Positions 1 through 12,254 of a stretch of 64,000 nucleotides of DNA are shown piece by piece (position 1 is the first letter of the stretch; each line of letters begins with the position of its first letter). Position numbers and translations under genes: made by a program. The stretch spans positions 32,027,989 to 32,091,988 of the forward strand of contig NC_092572.1 in assembly GCF_037975245.1 (NCBI RefSeq), read 5' to 3'. This DNA is from Apostichopus japonicus. Taxonomy: Eukaryota > Echinodermata > Holothuroidea > Aspidochirotida > Stichopodidae. Below the pieces are notes generated by a model. The model saw nothing but the letters and a program-made list of their open reading frames with translations. It did not search any database and was not told the origin of the DNA.

Positions 1-480
1 ATGTCCACCCTAGATTAAAATGAGGGATATGTCCACCCTAGATTAAAATGAGGGATATGTCCACCCTAGATTAAAATGAGGGATATGTCCACCCTAGATT
101 AAAATGAGGGATATGTCTATAAAATTAAGGATATGTCCATCCTAGATTAAAATGAGGGATATGTCTACTCTAGATTACAATGAGGGATTTGTCTACCCTG
201 TAGATAACATTAAGGGATATGATGTTTACACTATGTTACAATAAGATACATAATGTTTACACTATAGATAACGATATGGGATATGATGTTTACACTTGAT
301 TAAACAAGGGATACGATGTTTACACACTATATTATAAGGAGGGATATGAAGTTTACCCTAGCTTACAATAAGGGATAAGAAGTTTAACCTAGCTTACAAT
401 AAGGGATATGATGTTTACACTAGATTACAATAAGGGATATGTCTACCCTTGATAACAATGTGGGATATATCTACACTATA
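1..480. repeat. 28-bp minisatellite, decaying to the right
   Basis: The first four units are perfect 28-mers beginning atgtccaccctagatt and ending gagggat. From about position 113 the units diverge and lengthen to roughly 30-33 bp, keeping a gtttacac/gtctaccc core and a terminal gggat. The array is cut by the window edge, so its true length is unknown. No coding sense is apparent. Confidence 0.95.
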
Positions 481-950
481 TTAGTTATATATAACATTAG
501 TTATATAATATATAAATCAATGAATTAATTTTAACATGTATTCCTGTAACAGAGGGGTGAATCGTCATCTCTGAAGACTTTAAGGAGCATTCCAGCGTAT
601 TAATATAGTTTTTTTGGTGAATATCTTGAATTTCTCAATAGCAATAAGTAGGTTTATTTCTAGCACCCATATATATATTTTTTTAAAGTACCGTCATGCA
701 GTGTCCAATACGATGATAGGAACACCCTACGTCAAGTAAACACTAATTTCGAAATGTATAAAGCTATATACTCTATACTTTTTCCTGCAATTACAACATA
801 TCCATTTGAAAATTCAAATATATCGTGGAATCAATCTACACATTTTCTGACTTTGGTCTTTGTTAATTTTGTATAAAATTTCAGATTAAATCTTTCTTTT
901 CACCTCTTCTACAAGGTTTCACATAACTACCGAGTGGTACGTTAATGAAT
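481..950. other. AT-rich non-coding stretch
   Basis: I see no ORF, repeat unit or splice-bounded exon here. By position it would be intron or intergenic sequence to the left of the Kolobok-like element, probably within the gene B LRR-side intron. Confidence 0.6.
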
Positions 951-2708
951 CTTAAAGACCAACTATGGAGACTTTTCAATGAACATAAAATCCCACCATT
1001 TTGCATGTATGTAATCCTTAACTCACTCCAATTACATTGCTGTCATCAACTTTACCAATTTCCGACGTTAAATACGTGAAAAAATGGGAAGAAAAGTCAG
1101 CTTTTTAGGAAACCTATTTCAGACATTCCTGAAACATTCCTAAGACATCAGGTGGCCATGTGACGTCACTGTTGGTATAACGCACTCACAACAATACTTT
1201 TAGTGTGTAAAGTTGTATACCTGAGCTGCCAAAAACATCAACGATATTACTCCTTTTCCCCCCGAAATGCCAAAATTCTGTGTTGTTGGAGGTTGTAATT
1301 ATACCTCAGCCAACAAAAGCATCAGCTTTTTTAGCTTTCCGAGTAGAAGAACCGACGTAAACGCCGTAGACTTTGGATCAATTTTGTGAGATCCACGAGG
1401 AAAGATTTGTCAGCACCCGGAGTATCTCATGCCCATGAGTCCACATGCATGACCCTGCCTCTGTGTATGCTGCAAAGACTCATTCTGAGTAACTTCCCCT
1501 GGCCGTTCTTACATGTAACATTATATCACGCATATGTATAGACCGTGCCTATAGGGTAGCATTGTTAGTACATGTAGTGAGTTACAACTCCCACCGGGTA
1601 TGTAAATAGTCATATTAGGATTTCATCGCATTTATCCATGTCATTTGTAGTATTCCAGTATCGTGAGTTCGTGATACATGTGTTATATTGTCCGTTATGT
1701 TTGTTCCGGCATCTGCATGGTCCAATGAGTGCGGGAATAAAACGGTACTATATAGCGATCGGACGTTTTATTTCGTTAGTGACTGTCTTGTGACTGTGGG
1801 ATATTACTGATCAAGGCCTGTTTCAACTAGACCTATGGAACTACACAAAGTCACGGTAGTATTTCGCCCAGGATTTAACGAGAAGCGTGGATTTGGATAT
1901 TCACTGCTAAATTTGGTTTATTGACAGGATACTTTTTCTGTGTTTGTACTTTTGTATATTAAAGCGAGTAAGTACTATGTTCAGCTTAAGCTTAGTCATG
2001 TATATGCTACCCTGATCGATTCGGGCCATCGTCGTCTCGTAGTTGTTCGATCATGTTTAGTGTTTTGGGGGGTAATTCGGTGACAGTAACGTAAACTATT
2101 TCCCCGTCACATATCAGGCATGAGGCATCTTTTAGGTCTACTCTTCTGTTCAGTTTACGGTATCTTGCGATCAAATTGTATTACGGAATCGGCAAGCTGC
2201 TTGCATGTTCTACAGTATATTGTACCGTACGTACCTATTGACGCTCCGCTATGTAAACGATGCTTCCATATGAGTGGAAATTTTGCTAATAAAATAACCC
2301 ATTTTACTAAATTTTCTGCTTAAAATTTAACAAGTTTTTCCTTCTATGTTCTTGTTTTAAGCTAACAGCTTTTCAAACGCTCGAAATTGGAAGTCAAATA
2401 CAGTACAATTTTTCGCTATCTGTGTATAAACAGTGCCTAGTTTAGCTTTTGATTTTCGCGGTATACACATTATGACGTCACACGATGACCAGAGGCTCCT
2501 TTGGGTCAATCTCTGTTTTCAGACATTCCAGAGGTTCATGTCACGTGACTAACCAAAATGTCCATTTCGTGGTCGTTTTTTGATGGGTTATAGTAGGTTT
2601 TCGAAGATTATTTTTTACACATGTTGATTATGGGTATGTAATCTCCCAAATTAATGGAAAATTCCCCCCCCCCCCCCAAAAAAACTGTCTCCATAGTTGG
2701 TCTTTAAG
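951..2708. mobile_element. Kolobok-like DNA transposon remnant, 22-bp perfect TIRs and TTAA ends
   Basis: Positions 951-972 and 2687-2708 are perfect 22-bp inverted copies of each other (core AGACCAACTATGGAGAC). Each arm contains TTAA at its outer edge (952-955 and 2704-2707), so the element proper is AGACC...GGTCT between two TTAA sites. Inside, on the plus strand, lies a THAP zinc-finger fragment (1267-1541). TTAA target sites together with a THAP domain are the published hallmarks of the Kolobok superfamily, and that combination is the basis of this call. The element is only 1.76 kb and its THAP frame is broken, so it looks non-autonomous. It sits in the intron after the gene B NACHT exon. 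A P-type element is the other THAP-bearing option, but those make 8-bp duplications, which I do not see. Confidence 0.75.
1267..1541 (+). pseudogene. Broken THAP-domain fragment (transposase N-terminus)
   Basis: The ATG at 1267 opens a frame starting MPKFCVVGGC, giving the first zinc-ligand pair Cys5 and Cys10 (C-x4-C). A short aromatic/Pro segment SFFSFP follows at residues 20-25. That frame stops at 1387-1389. A different frame, open from about 1347 to a stop at 1539-1541, supplies the next conserved block with Lys/Arg-rich residues and the invariant Trp (LWINFVRSTRKDL). One missing base near 1345-1350 would explain the break. The expected second half of the finger, C-x2-H-F, is not intact; only a degraded CCKDSF-like stretch is seen in a third frame near 1465-1490. 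THAP domains bind DNA in P-element- and Kolobok-type transposases. This one cannot make a functional domain as assembled. Confidence 0.75.
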
Positions 2709-3036
2709 TTCCTTTCCATGATTTGGAGAAGGTCATGTTGAGAAATGAATAAAGCAAATTGTTGTACGGGCCTGTGTAGATTCGATCAGTAATCTCTCAG
2801 TTGTGGCGTGTAATTGATAATTTGTGACTTCCTCTTGGTGGGCTGTGTAGTTTAATGAATATAAATTTATTTAGATTTGTCTGTCACTGAACCTAACGTA
2901 AACATTCATGAAGTGGAGTTTGTTTTAAATTATGTTGTTGTTGATATTGATTTTTGTGTATGTTTAGTTAATCGATCAGCATCACGTTGTTTTGGTATAG
3001 TTGACAGGAACTAATATATATGATGAACATACTTAC

Positions 3037-4556
3037 ATCAAATCTAGATGCAATCTCCAAGAGCTGGATGGTGGATCTCTGAAGAAGCTTGCTGTTGTCG
3101 TCCCTGATGACAACTTTCTTTGAACACAGATCCCTGACGGTGTCCTTGATTCCATCTACCTCACCAGTTTGCTCCAGGATGCAGAGGATGGCAAACTTAT
3201 CACCGTCTTCCCTGCTCTTCAAGTATTCTATTATCCTCTTCCCAACGGCTGGGCTAATCCCACAGGTGAATCGATAGAGGTACTGAAGATTAAATGGATC
3301 CACTTTATCAAGAACATTCTTCAGTTCAGATGCATTTCTTGTAGCAACTACAATTTCTACCAGTCTAAAAGACGCAAACCATTCACAGAATAGTTGATGG
3401 TAGAACCTTACGTCAGTCCTTGTCTGTATGTCTGTTGCAGAAGTCTGTTCGTTTGTCACAGCAGACACTTCTTCCTCTACCAAGATACCAACTGCAATAT
3501 AATGTTGACAAAACCCTTGACCTAGTCGTGTACAGAGTCCATCTTTACGCCATGATAACTGTTTGTTTTCACCGCAGAGACCTTCAAATGCTACTTTACT
3601 CAGTTCATCGTGTTCACTTTCATGTTCGATCATGTGTTCCTTTGCGTGTTTGTCCAGTGATTTGTTTCTCATGTGACTATGGAAACATTTAATCATGTAG
3701 CGAAAGAAACCGGTAGCTGACTTAAATTTTTGAAAATGTGTCTTTTCGTGGGTCATGTGAGAAAACATTACAAATAAGAGAGGCACTTGACATAGGTCAT
3801 CCAGAATCGGGTTTTCTTTCAAAGCGCGCTTAATTTTAGCAACGCTTTTTTCGTCATTCCCAGTAACAGCTTTGCGAATGTAATGGTCGCGTGCTTTCTC
3901 GTCAAAGCCAACTAACCTAATATATTTTGTGTTTGCTTTGTCATAGTCCTTCGGAAGATATCTGGTCGTCAGGGTAACATCAATATTCCTAAACAGATTC
4001 CTCGTAATGATACGTTCTACGTCACTTCCGGTGGCACCGTCCCTATCAGGAAACTCATCATACCCGTCCAGGAGTACCTTAACAGAAGAACAGCTTTCAA
4101 TGATGTTTTTAATATCAGAAGATTTGATTCGAGGATCGTTAGGTGCTAAGAACAGCTTAATTGCTTGATAGATAGATATCTTGCTGTTCAGCTGCCTCAA
4201 CCGGAGAAGAATTAGAATCTCTACGTCTTTAAAAGGTGAATCCTTGACTCCATTGCACCAATCAAAGGCGAGCTGTAGGGCCACTGTTGACTTACCGTAC
4301 CCGGCTTCTGCTTCTATGATGCGCCGTTTGGCTTTCATTCGAGGGTCTGTGAAGATATCTTTGTACGAGTCCACACGTACCCATTGGCCTTCTTTCTCCT
4401 TCGTCGCTCCTTTAACAATATGTATCTCTGTACCGCCCTCAACAAATACCTTGTCAACACAATATAGTCTGTCCTTGATGTACGGTATGGGCTGGATTGC
4501 GTCATATTGTAGTTTATACCTGCTCTTCAGAGAACTGATGAGAATGTCCTTTTTGT
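3037..4556 (-). CDS. NLR gene B: NACHT ATPase exon
   Basis: This 1520-nt exon encodes the signalling ATPase core of a NOD-like receptor, a cytosolic pattern-recognition family. It runs from an acceptor (ctctttttag before 4556) to a near-consensus donor GTAAGT after 3037. The frame has two leading bases and ends on a codon boundary. Numbered from the proposed start at 5354, residues about 106-113 are the Walker A loop AGYGKST, 184-190 the Walker B segment LLDGYDE, and 219-221 the sensor-1 TTR. The remainder to residue 529 resembles the helical and winged-helix parts of NACHT proteins. A GTG-initiated ORF is open from 4374, but the frame continues upstream to the acceptor with family-like sequence (YDAIQPIPYIKDRLYCVDKV), so 4374 is not a start. 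The ORF also reads past 3037 to 2968, but those 22 residues lie beyond the strong donor and are intronic. LRR exons are not in the window. Confidence 0.92.
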
Positions 4557-5287
4557 CTAAAAAGAGAACAAAAGTTGATTTGTAAGCATTATGTTTTGGT
4601 CAATAAAATTGTGGCGTGTCAGTGCCTATTTATACTGAACTGTAAACGATTATGGTGGGCAAGCTGTTTGATGTCACTGCTATCGACAAAATTATACCAA
4701 TTAAATTGTAGTAATATGATAATTAATATCGCCTTATATGCGTTCATATCTACATGTAACAATTCTAATCAGTTAGGTCAAATTAATAAGGTAGATGTCT
4801 ATTTCAACTGGTATAATTCACTTCGAATTCAGTAGATGCTGACTTTATTGGCTCTTTGTGAATTAAGTTATAATAACATAAATATTTTAATTACTTTGCT
4901 CTCGATCTGATACAGGTGGATTACCGTTTCATTCCCCTTTTTTGGAACAAACTTGAACATTTTATAGCTGAACTCAGTCCCGCCTAGCAGTCCAAGAGAG
5001 GTGTGTTCGTTGCATTTGATTATATCTAAATATAGTGAGTTTAATACAGTGTATTATAATATCTCACAATGTTACAGAAGTCACTCAATCAGTTTGATAT
5101 CACCAACCTATCTTTTTATTAAAATACAATAAAATAATAATAATAATAAACCAATCGTGTTGAACTCTCGATCATACGCTGTAAGAGTTATTACAATGCT
5201 GAGGCTTAAGTCGTTACCAATGTTTATTTTAACATCAGCCTTCCTATGCTTAAGTTACTGATACCAAATTATGTTATTACTACAAAC

Positions 5288-5354
5288 CTTGCAAAACAAC
5301 TTTCGCATCTGGTTGGCTTTGGTCTTTTCTTTTCCTTTGAGTGGTATTACCCAT
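5288..5354 (-). CDS. NLR gene B: first coding exon
   Basis: This short exon supplies the start of the NACHT protein. The exon begins at 5376 after an acceptor (attcaacag) and has 22 nt of 5' leader with an in-frame TGA 12 nt before the ATG at 5354. It then has 22 codons, starting MGNTTQRKRKDQSQPDAKVV, and ends with one extra base before a donor GTTTGT. That base plus the first two bases of the exon at 4556 make GAC (Asp), so the two exons join in frame across a 731-nt intron. The encoded tail is basic and polar with no hydrophobic helices, so no Death, CARD or Pyrin domain fits here. The donor is weaker than consensus. An alternative N-terminal exon elsewhere cannot be excluded. Confidence 0.65.
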
Positions 5355-5376
5355 GATTATCTCTCAAAGCGATGAT

Positions 5377-6035
5377 CTGTTGAATATAGATACAGTATGC
5401 ATGGATAAAAGCAACTTAACAAAGTTATCATAAATACGTGTATAATTCTGTAAGTCAACAGGACCAGTCACTTTACCAACAGGTCCCTAGCTCGACAGAG
5501 ATTACATCAAAGTTGAATTTCTCCTTATCTCTTATTAACTGTTTATTGTTTACACAAACCATCGACCTTTAAAGTAATCTAATATTAATCCACCCTGAAA
5601 TACAGTATTCAACTTTCTGTTCTGTTATCAATATGCACGATTTCCTTTACGAATGTCACCTACAGCTCATCATTTTAGATGGCGAGCTTCACATTTATTG
5701 CGAGGCTCTCTCTTAATCGTAGATACAACGGTTATTCATTTTGCAGAAGCTGTTTGGGGTGTTATTTTTATGATTCAATCGATACTAATCGATAGTGACC
5801 TCAGATAAAACTGTAGTCAAGGTTCATTGCAAAAAATGAAGTATAAATCTGATTTCCTTTCTTAAACATTCTCCAAGTTGATCTTTTATGTGTATTATGC
5901 TGCAATACAAAGTGCCGCACGTGACGCAATATTAACGTTGAGGATCAAATCATCCTGATTAAATATTCCCTTAGTAACCTTTATTTGATGACATTAAACA
6001 GGGATGACCCGCTGTTATCAATACACATACTTGTG
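5377..6035. other. Upstream intron or leader region of gene B, nothing recognised
   Basis: AT-rich sequence with no splice-bounded open frame. It lies 5' of the first coding exon of gene B, so a non-coding leader intron and promoter are likely somewhere in 5.4-9.1 kb, but I see no convincing core promoter. Confidence 0.5.
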
Positions 6036-6676
6036 CAGGGGCGTATCCAGGATTTTCTAACCCGGGGGGCGCGAATTACTATCTAAGCGAAGCGCCACCA
6101 TCGGTTGGCGCGCAGCGTACAAGAAAAATTCTGGTTTTTATACCCCCCAGATCACCGGAAATGGCACTTCTCGGGCTTGAAAATGACCAACCAGATGTAC
6201 ACTTTTGCCTGAGAACAACGTATTTTCCAATAGTTTTTTTCCATCCATAAACGTTTTGAAGATTTTCTTCAGTTACAAATCATGTTCGACCTCATCGCAT
6301 GTCCTGTGGATCATTGCTTTTGTAGGTGATTCTACGTAGGGGCCCACAATACCCGACAGCCCCACTTTTCCAAGGTTTTCAGCCCATTATTTGTTCAGAA
6401 TTTGAAAATTCACTTCAAAACATACCCATAATGTTGCAAAAAATGTCATCTATGGACAACCAATATAGAGAAACCTCCTTGAACCCCTAACAGACCGGTC
6501 AAAATTACACGAGTAGAGGAAGTATGATGAAGAATGTTGATAAGGAAATTTTCGAAAATTCGGACACAGTTAATTTATTGGTGTGCAAATATTAAACCCT
6601 CTTATAACGGCTATTATAAAACTTGGTTGAAGGAAATGAAATAATACCAGATATTTCCGAAACCGAACATTACACA

Positions 6677-7072
6677 CATAGGCGTAGGAGGTGGGGGGGG
6701 GGGGGTTCCTACTGAAAGAAAAATTGCAAAGATGTTTAGCTAAAGGAAATGAAAAAATATCTCCTTGATAAATAATATAAAGTTCTAAGCTTGGGTGACT
6801 AATTCGCCATTACTAATGTAAAAGAGAATTTGACATAATTGGACCTCCATGCTTTTTCTCCATCTACATAAGACATTTCGTTGTTTATATTAGCATCCCG
6901 CGGTATACTGCGCAATTTCCACGGACCGTACGGTACACGATGCCAGCGATGTAATAAACGATGCTTGCCTATATGATATTGACATTGTATTGTTGAACGC
7001 GCGCGAAAAATTTAGGTGATGAGTTAATCGGGCAAGCCGTTAGAGCCCTCCAAATCGAATTGGGTTCCTATG
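6677..7072 (+). mobile_element. Family-B MITE with 8-bp target duplication
   Basis: Ends are CATAGGCGTAGGAGG and, inverted, GGGTTCCTATG. Flanks are ATTACACA (6669-6676) and ACTACACA (7073-7080), an 8-bp duplication with one mismatch. Internal sequence near 7000-7050 (cgcgcgaaaaattt, gggcaagcc) matches the other family-B copies at 29.25 and 56.24 kb. It has no coding capacity, so it is a non-autonomous hAT-like element. Confidence 0.75.
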
Positions 7073-7723
7073 ACTACACACATCGAAAGTTTTGAGGCTG
7101 TTCATCCTGGAACCGCCATTTTCATGCTCACTGATATGATGTGGTATCTGCTGTTTGCTTTACAAATTCGAACAGGTGCACAGCGAATAATTTGCCAAGG
7201 GAGGGGCGAAGCCAGTAGGCAAACTATCTAAGCGTAGCGCCACCACGAGTTGGCGCGAAGCGTACAAGAAAATTTTGGCCGAAAATGCCTCCCAGATCGC
7301 TGGAAATGACACTTCCCATGCCTTGTAAGTTGCATCTAAGCATTTTCTATTTTGAAATTACTAGCGATATCATAAAAAATATATGCTCGGGGGGGGGGTG
7401 GGGCGGTCGCCTCCTTCCCGATAAGCGTCATGTTCCCCGATGACTCGGTCGAGTACGAGACCAGCCACAGTTGGTTTCATAGCACAATTGTTTAAGGTGT
7501 CATACACACACACGCGTTATGATAAACCATATATAGTATTTATATAGTTACATTAGTGAGAGTAAAAATGGAAACGTCGTTGTATAGGGGTTGGGTGAGG
7601 CACACGCCCCTTCCGAAGTCCTCGATCCGTCACTGGCTACCCGGCCATGTGTATATAATAGGGATCAGCGCTATAATGATGTCACTGTTCCTGTTTCTCT
7701 TCCCGGTGTCTTGGCAGTTTTAT

Positions 7724-7866
7724 TTTACTCCCTCCTTTTCTCCGTTTTCTCTCTTTCTTCTTTTTCTTTTCCCTTCCTTCCTCCCCTCCTCCTCTTTTCC
7801 TCCTCTTTTCCCCCTCTTTTTTTCCCTTTTTCTTCTCTTTTTTTCTCTCTCCTCTTTTTCTTACCC
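7724..7866. repeat. Polypyrimidine tract (about 140 bp)
   Basis: An almost pure C/T run on the plus strand, built from tttctcc/cctcttt motifs. Purine residues are nearly absent. It creates chance ORFs rich in Ser/Phe/Leu (plus) and Lys/Glu/Arg (minus). Tracts of this kind can adopt triplex DNA. Confidence 0.9.
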
Positions 7867-7941
7867 GGGGTACGCGCGCCCCCAACGCCCACCCTGGTTA
7901 CGCGCCTGTTGTGTATATTATATTACCCTACCAGGGTAAAA

Positions 7942-10160
7942 TTGAAAGCATAAGTTAAACTGCTGATTTTAGCGGTACAACTGAATCTCAGGCAGAGGAA
8001 AATAATTGTTACGGTTCCTTCATAAGCTTTATTAGTTTGAATCTCACATGATTTATATATTTTAATAATTTCAGAAAAATAAAAATTACTATTCATCGCT
8101 CTGATCACCTGATAAAGCAAAATATATCAGTCACGTGATTGCTACCATACCAAAATCAGTTAACTCATTAACTTAATCTGTTTATACTATTGATTTAATA
8201 TTCTTCCTAATTATCAGGCAGTTGTAGAGTTTAAGAATACTGTAATGTTTCACCGGGGTTTTACTGACAAAAACCACATTCCCACAGGGTAAGCCGATTT
8301 TAACTTATTCAATGTTCTCTTTACTTCCCACATATATGCCTAACTTATACCATGTTCCATGAACTTCTCACTAGATTTATCTTAGAAAAACTGATCCAAT
8401 GGTCCATATTCTTCCCACACGATTTACTCCATGTTCTATACGGATAGAAAGTATGACAAATGCATCTCTCTCATGCATATAATTGCAAGCTGAAATTAAA
8501 CCTATACCTTGAGGAATCTATTTAATGATTTTCATCAAGTTTCATTCATTTAAGTTGGACCTAAGCCTAAAGGCGTAGGGCCTGCTATGGAAGTATTACA
8601 ATTCTACATATCTGTTTCGACAGGACTCACCCTTGGTAAATTTATGATCTGATCTGACAGCAATACGGATAGCATATGTTCTGATTGGAAGAGATATGTT
8701 GTAGCTGCATGAATGAACTTTTAAATAACCAGGATTTACATAATAAGAGTTTGACTAACATAAGCTTAACATTATTCCCTTCAAATGAATGAAATATTAC
8801 AATCGACACTGAAATATGATCATACAGACATGGATTATAAATCTTATAAATTGAAACTGCCTTGAAGACGCCATGTTTATATAGTAATCTGTTGTCATAA
8901 ATTTAACATATAGCCTGTGTTATTTATGACGTGTTTAGTATATCAGTACATATATAGCTTCACACCATTACTGTCTGGCTGTGCGTTACTTACCAGTACG
9001 ATCATCGCTTTGTAGATTTATCATCCAGAGTAGAATTTAAGTTAGGAATCCTTTAATCCTTAAATAACTGATGAAAATCACGAAGAAAGAACAATCGGAA
9101 ACAGGAATGAAGAACATCCAATTGGCAAGTTGGCGTCGTGTAGGTCATGTGACGTTCTAATATACGATCCTGGACGCTAAATAGATATCGATAGGAATCA
9201 GTCTATAGTTTTAACTGGTTTCAAAGTTCATGTTTTAAAGTTTACACAATCAAAGACTTTATTTGATAATACAATTCATATTTGATAGTTATGCCTTGCT
9301 TTGTTTATTATGTCATATCAGCCGTTCAAAGGTACCTACTGTACGTTGATGCATTGCTACGTCTATTAATACGCAAACATTGTAAGTTTCCGATGTATTT
9401 TGCCTGTAAAGTACACAAACTGTGTAGATGAAACTACAAGCGGCGATGGCCAACTCTGAATATGTCTTGACAAGAAATCTACATATTGACTTACGAAAAT
9501 GAAAACAACGTAAAACCACTGTTTATTAAAAAAAAATATAGGAAAGGAAAGAAATGATACACAATTTGACAAAAGAGAGTGTCTATATAATGAGCTATAG
9601 AGCGGGATTCTAACAAGTAAGATTAGGATTGCAAGGGTTGGTGATTAGAGTCCCGTTCTAGAAACAAATAATATTTTGCTCGGTTCAAATTGATCGTCCC
9701 GGTAAGTTCTCCGTTGTGGATTAACTTCAGTAAGACAGGATTTCAAACGGAAGAACAAAGTTATAGTTACATATCAACAATGCCTCTAATATATGAACTG
9801 ATTAGATGTCTTCAAATTATTGAATCATTTAAAAAACTGAGAATACCAGTTTTTTTATTTAAAGAACTTCAGTTAGGCGACAATATGATGCAGTAGCGCA
9901 ATGGCGCGCAGAGGATATCAAAGGTGTGTTGGAAAGGCGGGGCAGGGGGCTAGGTATCAATTACTCTTACTTACTTTGCTATTTCTTTGTTTTACCCTTA
10001 CCCTTATTGCAAACGTCCAATATACAAATGTCTATAATATGGTAAATCGAGTGACTGAGATATTGTTATCGTATTATAGTCTTGGACAAAATCCTAGCGA
10101 TATTTTGATATATGTCCCACTGCATTCGATATCTGCCACCCCCCCCCTCCACCTACTGGA
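7942..10160. other. Non-coding stretch, no gene recognised
   Basis: Contains only short chance ORFs of about 65-87 codons, none with a family signature, signal peptide plus cysteine pattern, or paired splice sites. A donor-like site on the minus strand near 8992 (CTG before GTAAGTAAC) could end a leader exon of gene B but has no clear acceptor. Confidence 0.5.
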
Positions 10161-11092
10161 TTGAACCCTCTTTCAAAGCCCCTGTATAAGGACACAATGG
10201 GGAGGAATAGGTCACGTGGTTCACCAATAAAAATTCCACAATAGGCAGATTATGATCGTTCGTTTTTATTAGAAAAGTTAAAAACAGAAGTTATCCGTTA
10301 TCATATCATTTCATTTCAATCAGTTCGTTTATCCACGTGTTCTCATTGGCTCATTCAGATTTTATCTTAACTACCGGTATCGATCCCTATTAATACTCAT
10401 TTCTCATCAAAAAATATAGTTTATTAGCATTATATTTTATGGTTTGTCACTCTTTCTTGCTAACCCGTTTCGCCCTCGAAAAGGCTTTTGAGGGACATCC
10501 CCCTGCCTACACCCATCTTACAACCCCTCTGGCTACTCCACTGCTTGAAGTGAGTTTAAAAGCACGAACGCACATGTCGGAGGAAGGAATTAAAATACTC
10601 CGGAATGTATTCTAAGCCCTGCTGGGAATCCTGCGACTTGAGCTGAGACATTTTCACTTTTCAGATATTAAATGTTCTCTGATATTCATTTTTTATCGAA
10701 AAGATTTTTTTCCGAGAGGAATTCAGCCTGTTTGGGTGCAGGGGCGTATCATGATTTTCCAGGGGAACAAAGGGGCCCTTGTGTACGCCCATGTCTGAGT
10801 CGGTGTATCAAGTCACAGAAAATCTGATCAAGTTGACAATCACGAGTATCAAGTGGCTTAAAATGGGCTCAGATAGATAATGTGTCAAAGAGGGAAATGT
10901 TTAGAATGGAATAGTTGAATGTAATTATAAATAGTGGATATGGCAGGATGACCATTATTTGAGTTTTATAGCAATTTTACGGTCAGTAACACATTTACGG
11001 TAATAATTGATTTGTAAGATACTGCTTTGAAGTAATGTCTAGTTCTTCATGTCTTGGTTAGGTTAACCCTAATCCTAACTTGTTTGTGGTTA

Positions 11093-11096
<4 letters not shown>

Positions 11097-11190
<94 letters not shown>

Positions 11191-11199
11191 ATATATATA

Positions 11200-11288
<89 letters not shown>

Positions 11289-11355
11289 ATATATATATAT
11301 ATATATTGATATATATTGATATATTGATATATATTGATATATATTGATATAAACC
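11097..11355. repeat. (TA)n microsatellite
   Basis: Alternating TA for roughly 250 bp, interrupted by a few tgtatg, aaat and ttgata variants on the right side. ORFs of Ile/Tyr here are artefacts of the repeat. Confidence 0.97.
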
Positions 11356-11689
11356 ATCTCTATTCTCATACTCTTTCTATTGAATTAAGGTTAAGGTGAT
11401 TGTTTGGTATTTTATTATATACATGTATATATAATCAGATACGTAATCTACTCTGCTGGCTTCTGATTGGCTATCCGTTCCTGTTAATTAGTTAGATTAC
11501 ATAGCATATCTCTGTTGCACATTGACCTTACTGAAGATTCTGTACACTACATAGTGACAGCAACAAGTATCATGGTGAACTTTGTTCTGCCATTTACTTC
11601 ACTTGCAGCCCTTCTGTACAACCATATAGTAATATTGAACTAATTCAGAGCACTTACAGGAAGCTTGCAGTGATGTGTCTGTGCCTGGT

Positions 11690-12060
11690 GGGGATGGTTG
11701 GGGGGGGGGGATATTAACGATATAATTTTATAAAAATTAAAGTACCCCGCAAAAGTGTCCCTCTGGTCATTCGAAATGATCTTTTCTGATAAAAATGACC
11801 CCTTATAAATTAGTAACTTTGTAAAAATGCACTTTTTTAAAATTATGTTGTACCATATTGTTGAATACATTAATACAATTACAATTAGAATATTCTCTTG
11901 TGTTGAAACAGAACATTCAATGCTGTATTTTGTGGTACGGAATGCAAAGAAAACAGTTTTGCCGGAAAGTTTATATGAAACTTTGGTGGTCTTTAACCCC
12001 ACTGCCTTTGAGGTTTGTCCCCAACCCCCACCACCCACACACACACTCCTCAGGATTTAA
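11690..12060. repeat. Dispersed repeat, second copy at 17945-18350
   Basis: Begins in a G-run and passes through ttataaattag and a tacggaatg...cggaaagtt...actttggtgg block to a C-rich end with tcctcaggatt. The same order of blocks occurs in the same orientation at 17945-18350. Divergence is substantial and no coding frame is conserved between the copies. Confidence 0.6.
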
Positions 12061-12254
12061 AACTCTTCCACCGTCCCTGGTAGAACGAGAAAACGGAATG
12101 GAAAACCATTCCCAACTAGGCAGAGATTGTTCAGTTTTATTAGAAAAGAACAAAACAGAATTGAATCCAGTTATATCATTTAAATAAATTCGAAAAGCAC
12201 CATATTTGTCAGATCAATCAATATTTATCAGATTATTCAATATTCTCGCAACTA

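Larger units (their letters stand above)
6036..7908. mobile_element. Composite hAT-like repeat, left end CAGGGGCGTATCCAGG
   Basis: The left end CAGGGGCGTATCCAGG at 6036 has a matching inverted end (CCTGG-TACGCGCCTG) at 7889-7908. Both ends are flanked directly by TTGTG (6031-6035 and 7909-7913). Two copies of the GC-rich hairpin module lie inside in direct order (6078-6122 and 7222-7266), and a family-B element is nested at 6677-7072. The two modules may mean that two elements are fused, so the outer boundaries are tentative. The 5-bp flank match is shorter than the usual 8 bp of hAT elements and could be chance. Confidence 0.4.

Noticed and set aside
2968-3036. C-terminal 22 residues of the long minus-strand NACHT ORF
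   Set aside because: They lie beyond a near-consensus GTAAGT donor and have no family resemblance, so they are intronic read-through.
7556-7953. ORFs of 120 and 127 codons rich in Ser, Phe and Leu
   Set aside because: They come from the polypyrimidine tract and repeat ends.
8994-9090. 5' leader exon for NLR gene B ending at a GTAAGT donor (minus strand)
   Set aside because: The donor is good, but there is no clear upstream boundary or promoter and no coding frame, so it cannot be supported from sequence alone.
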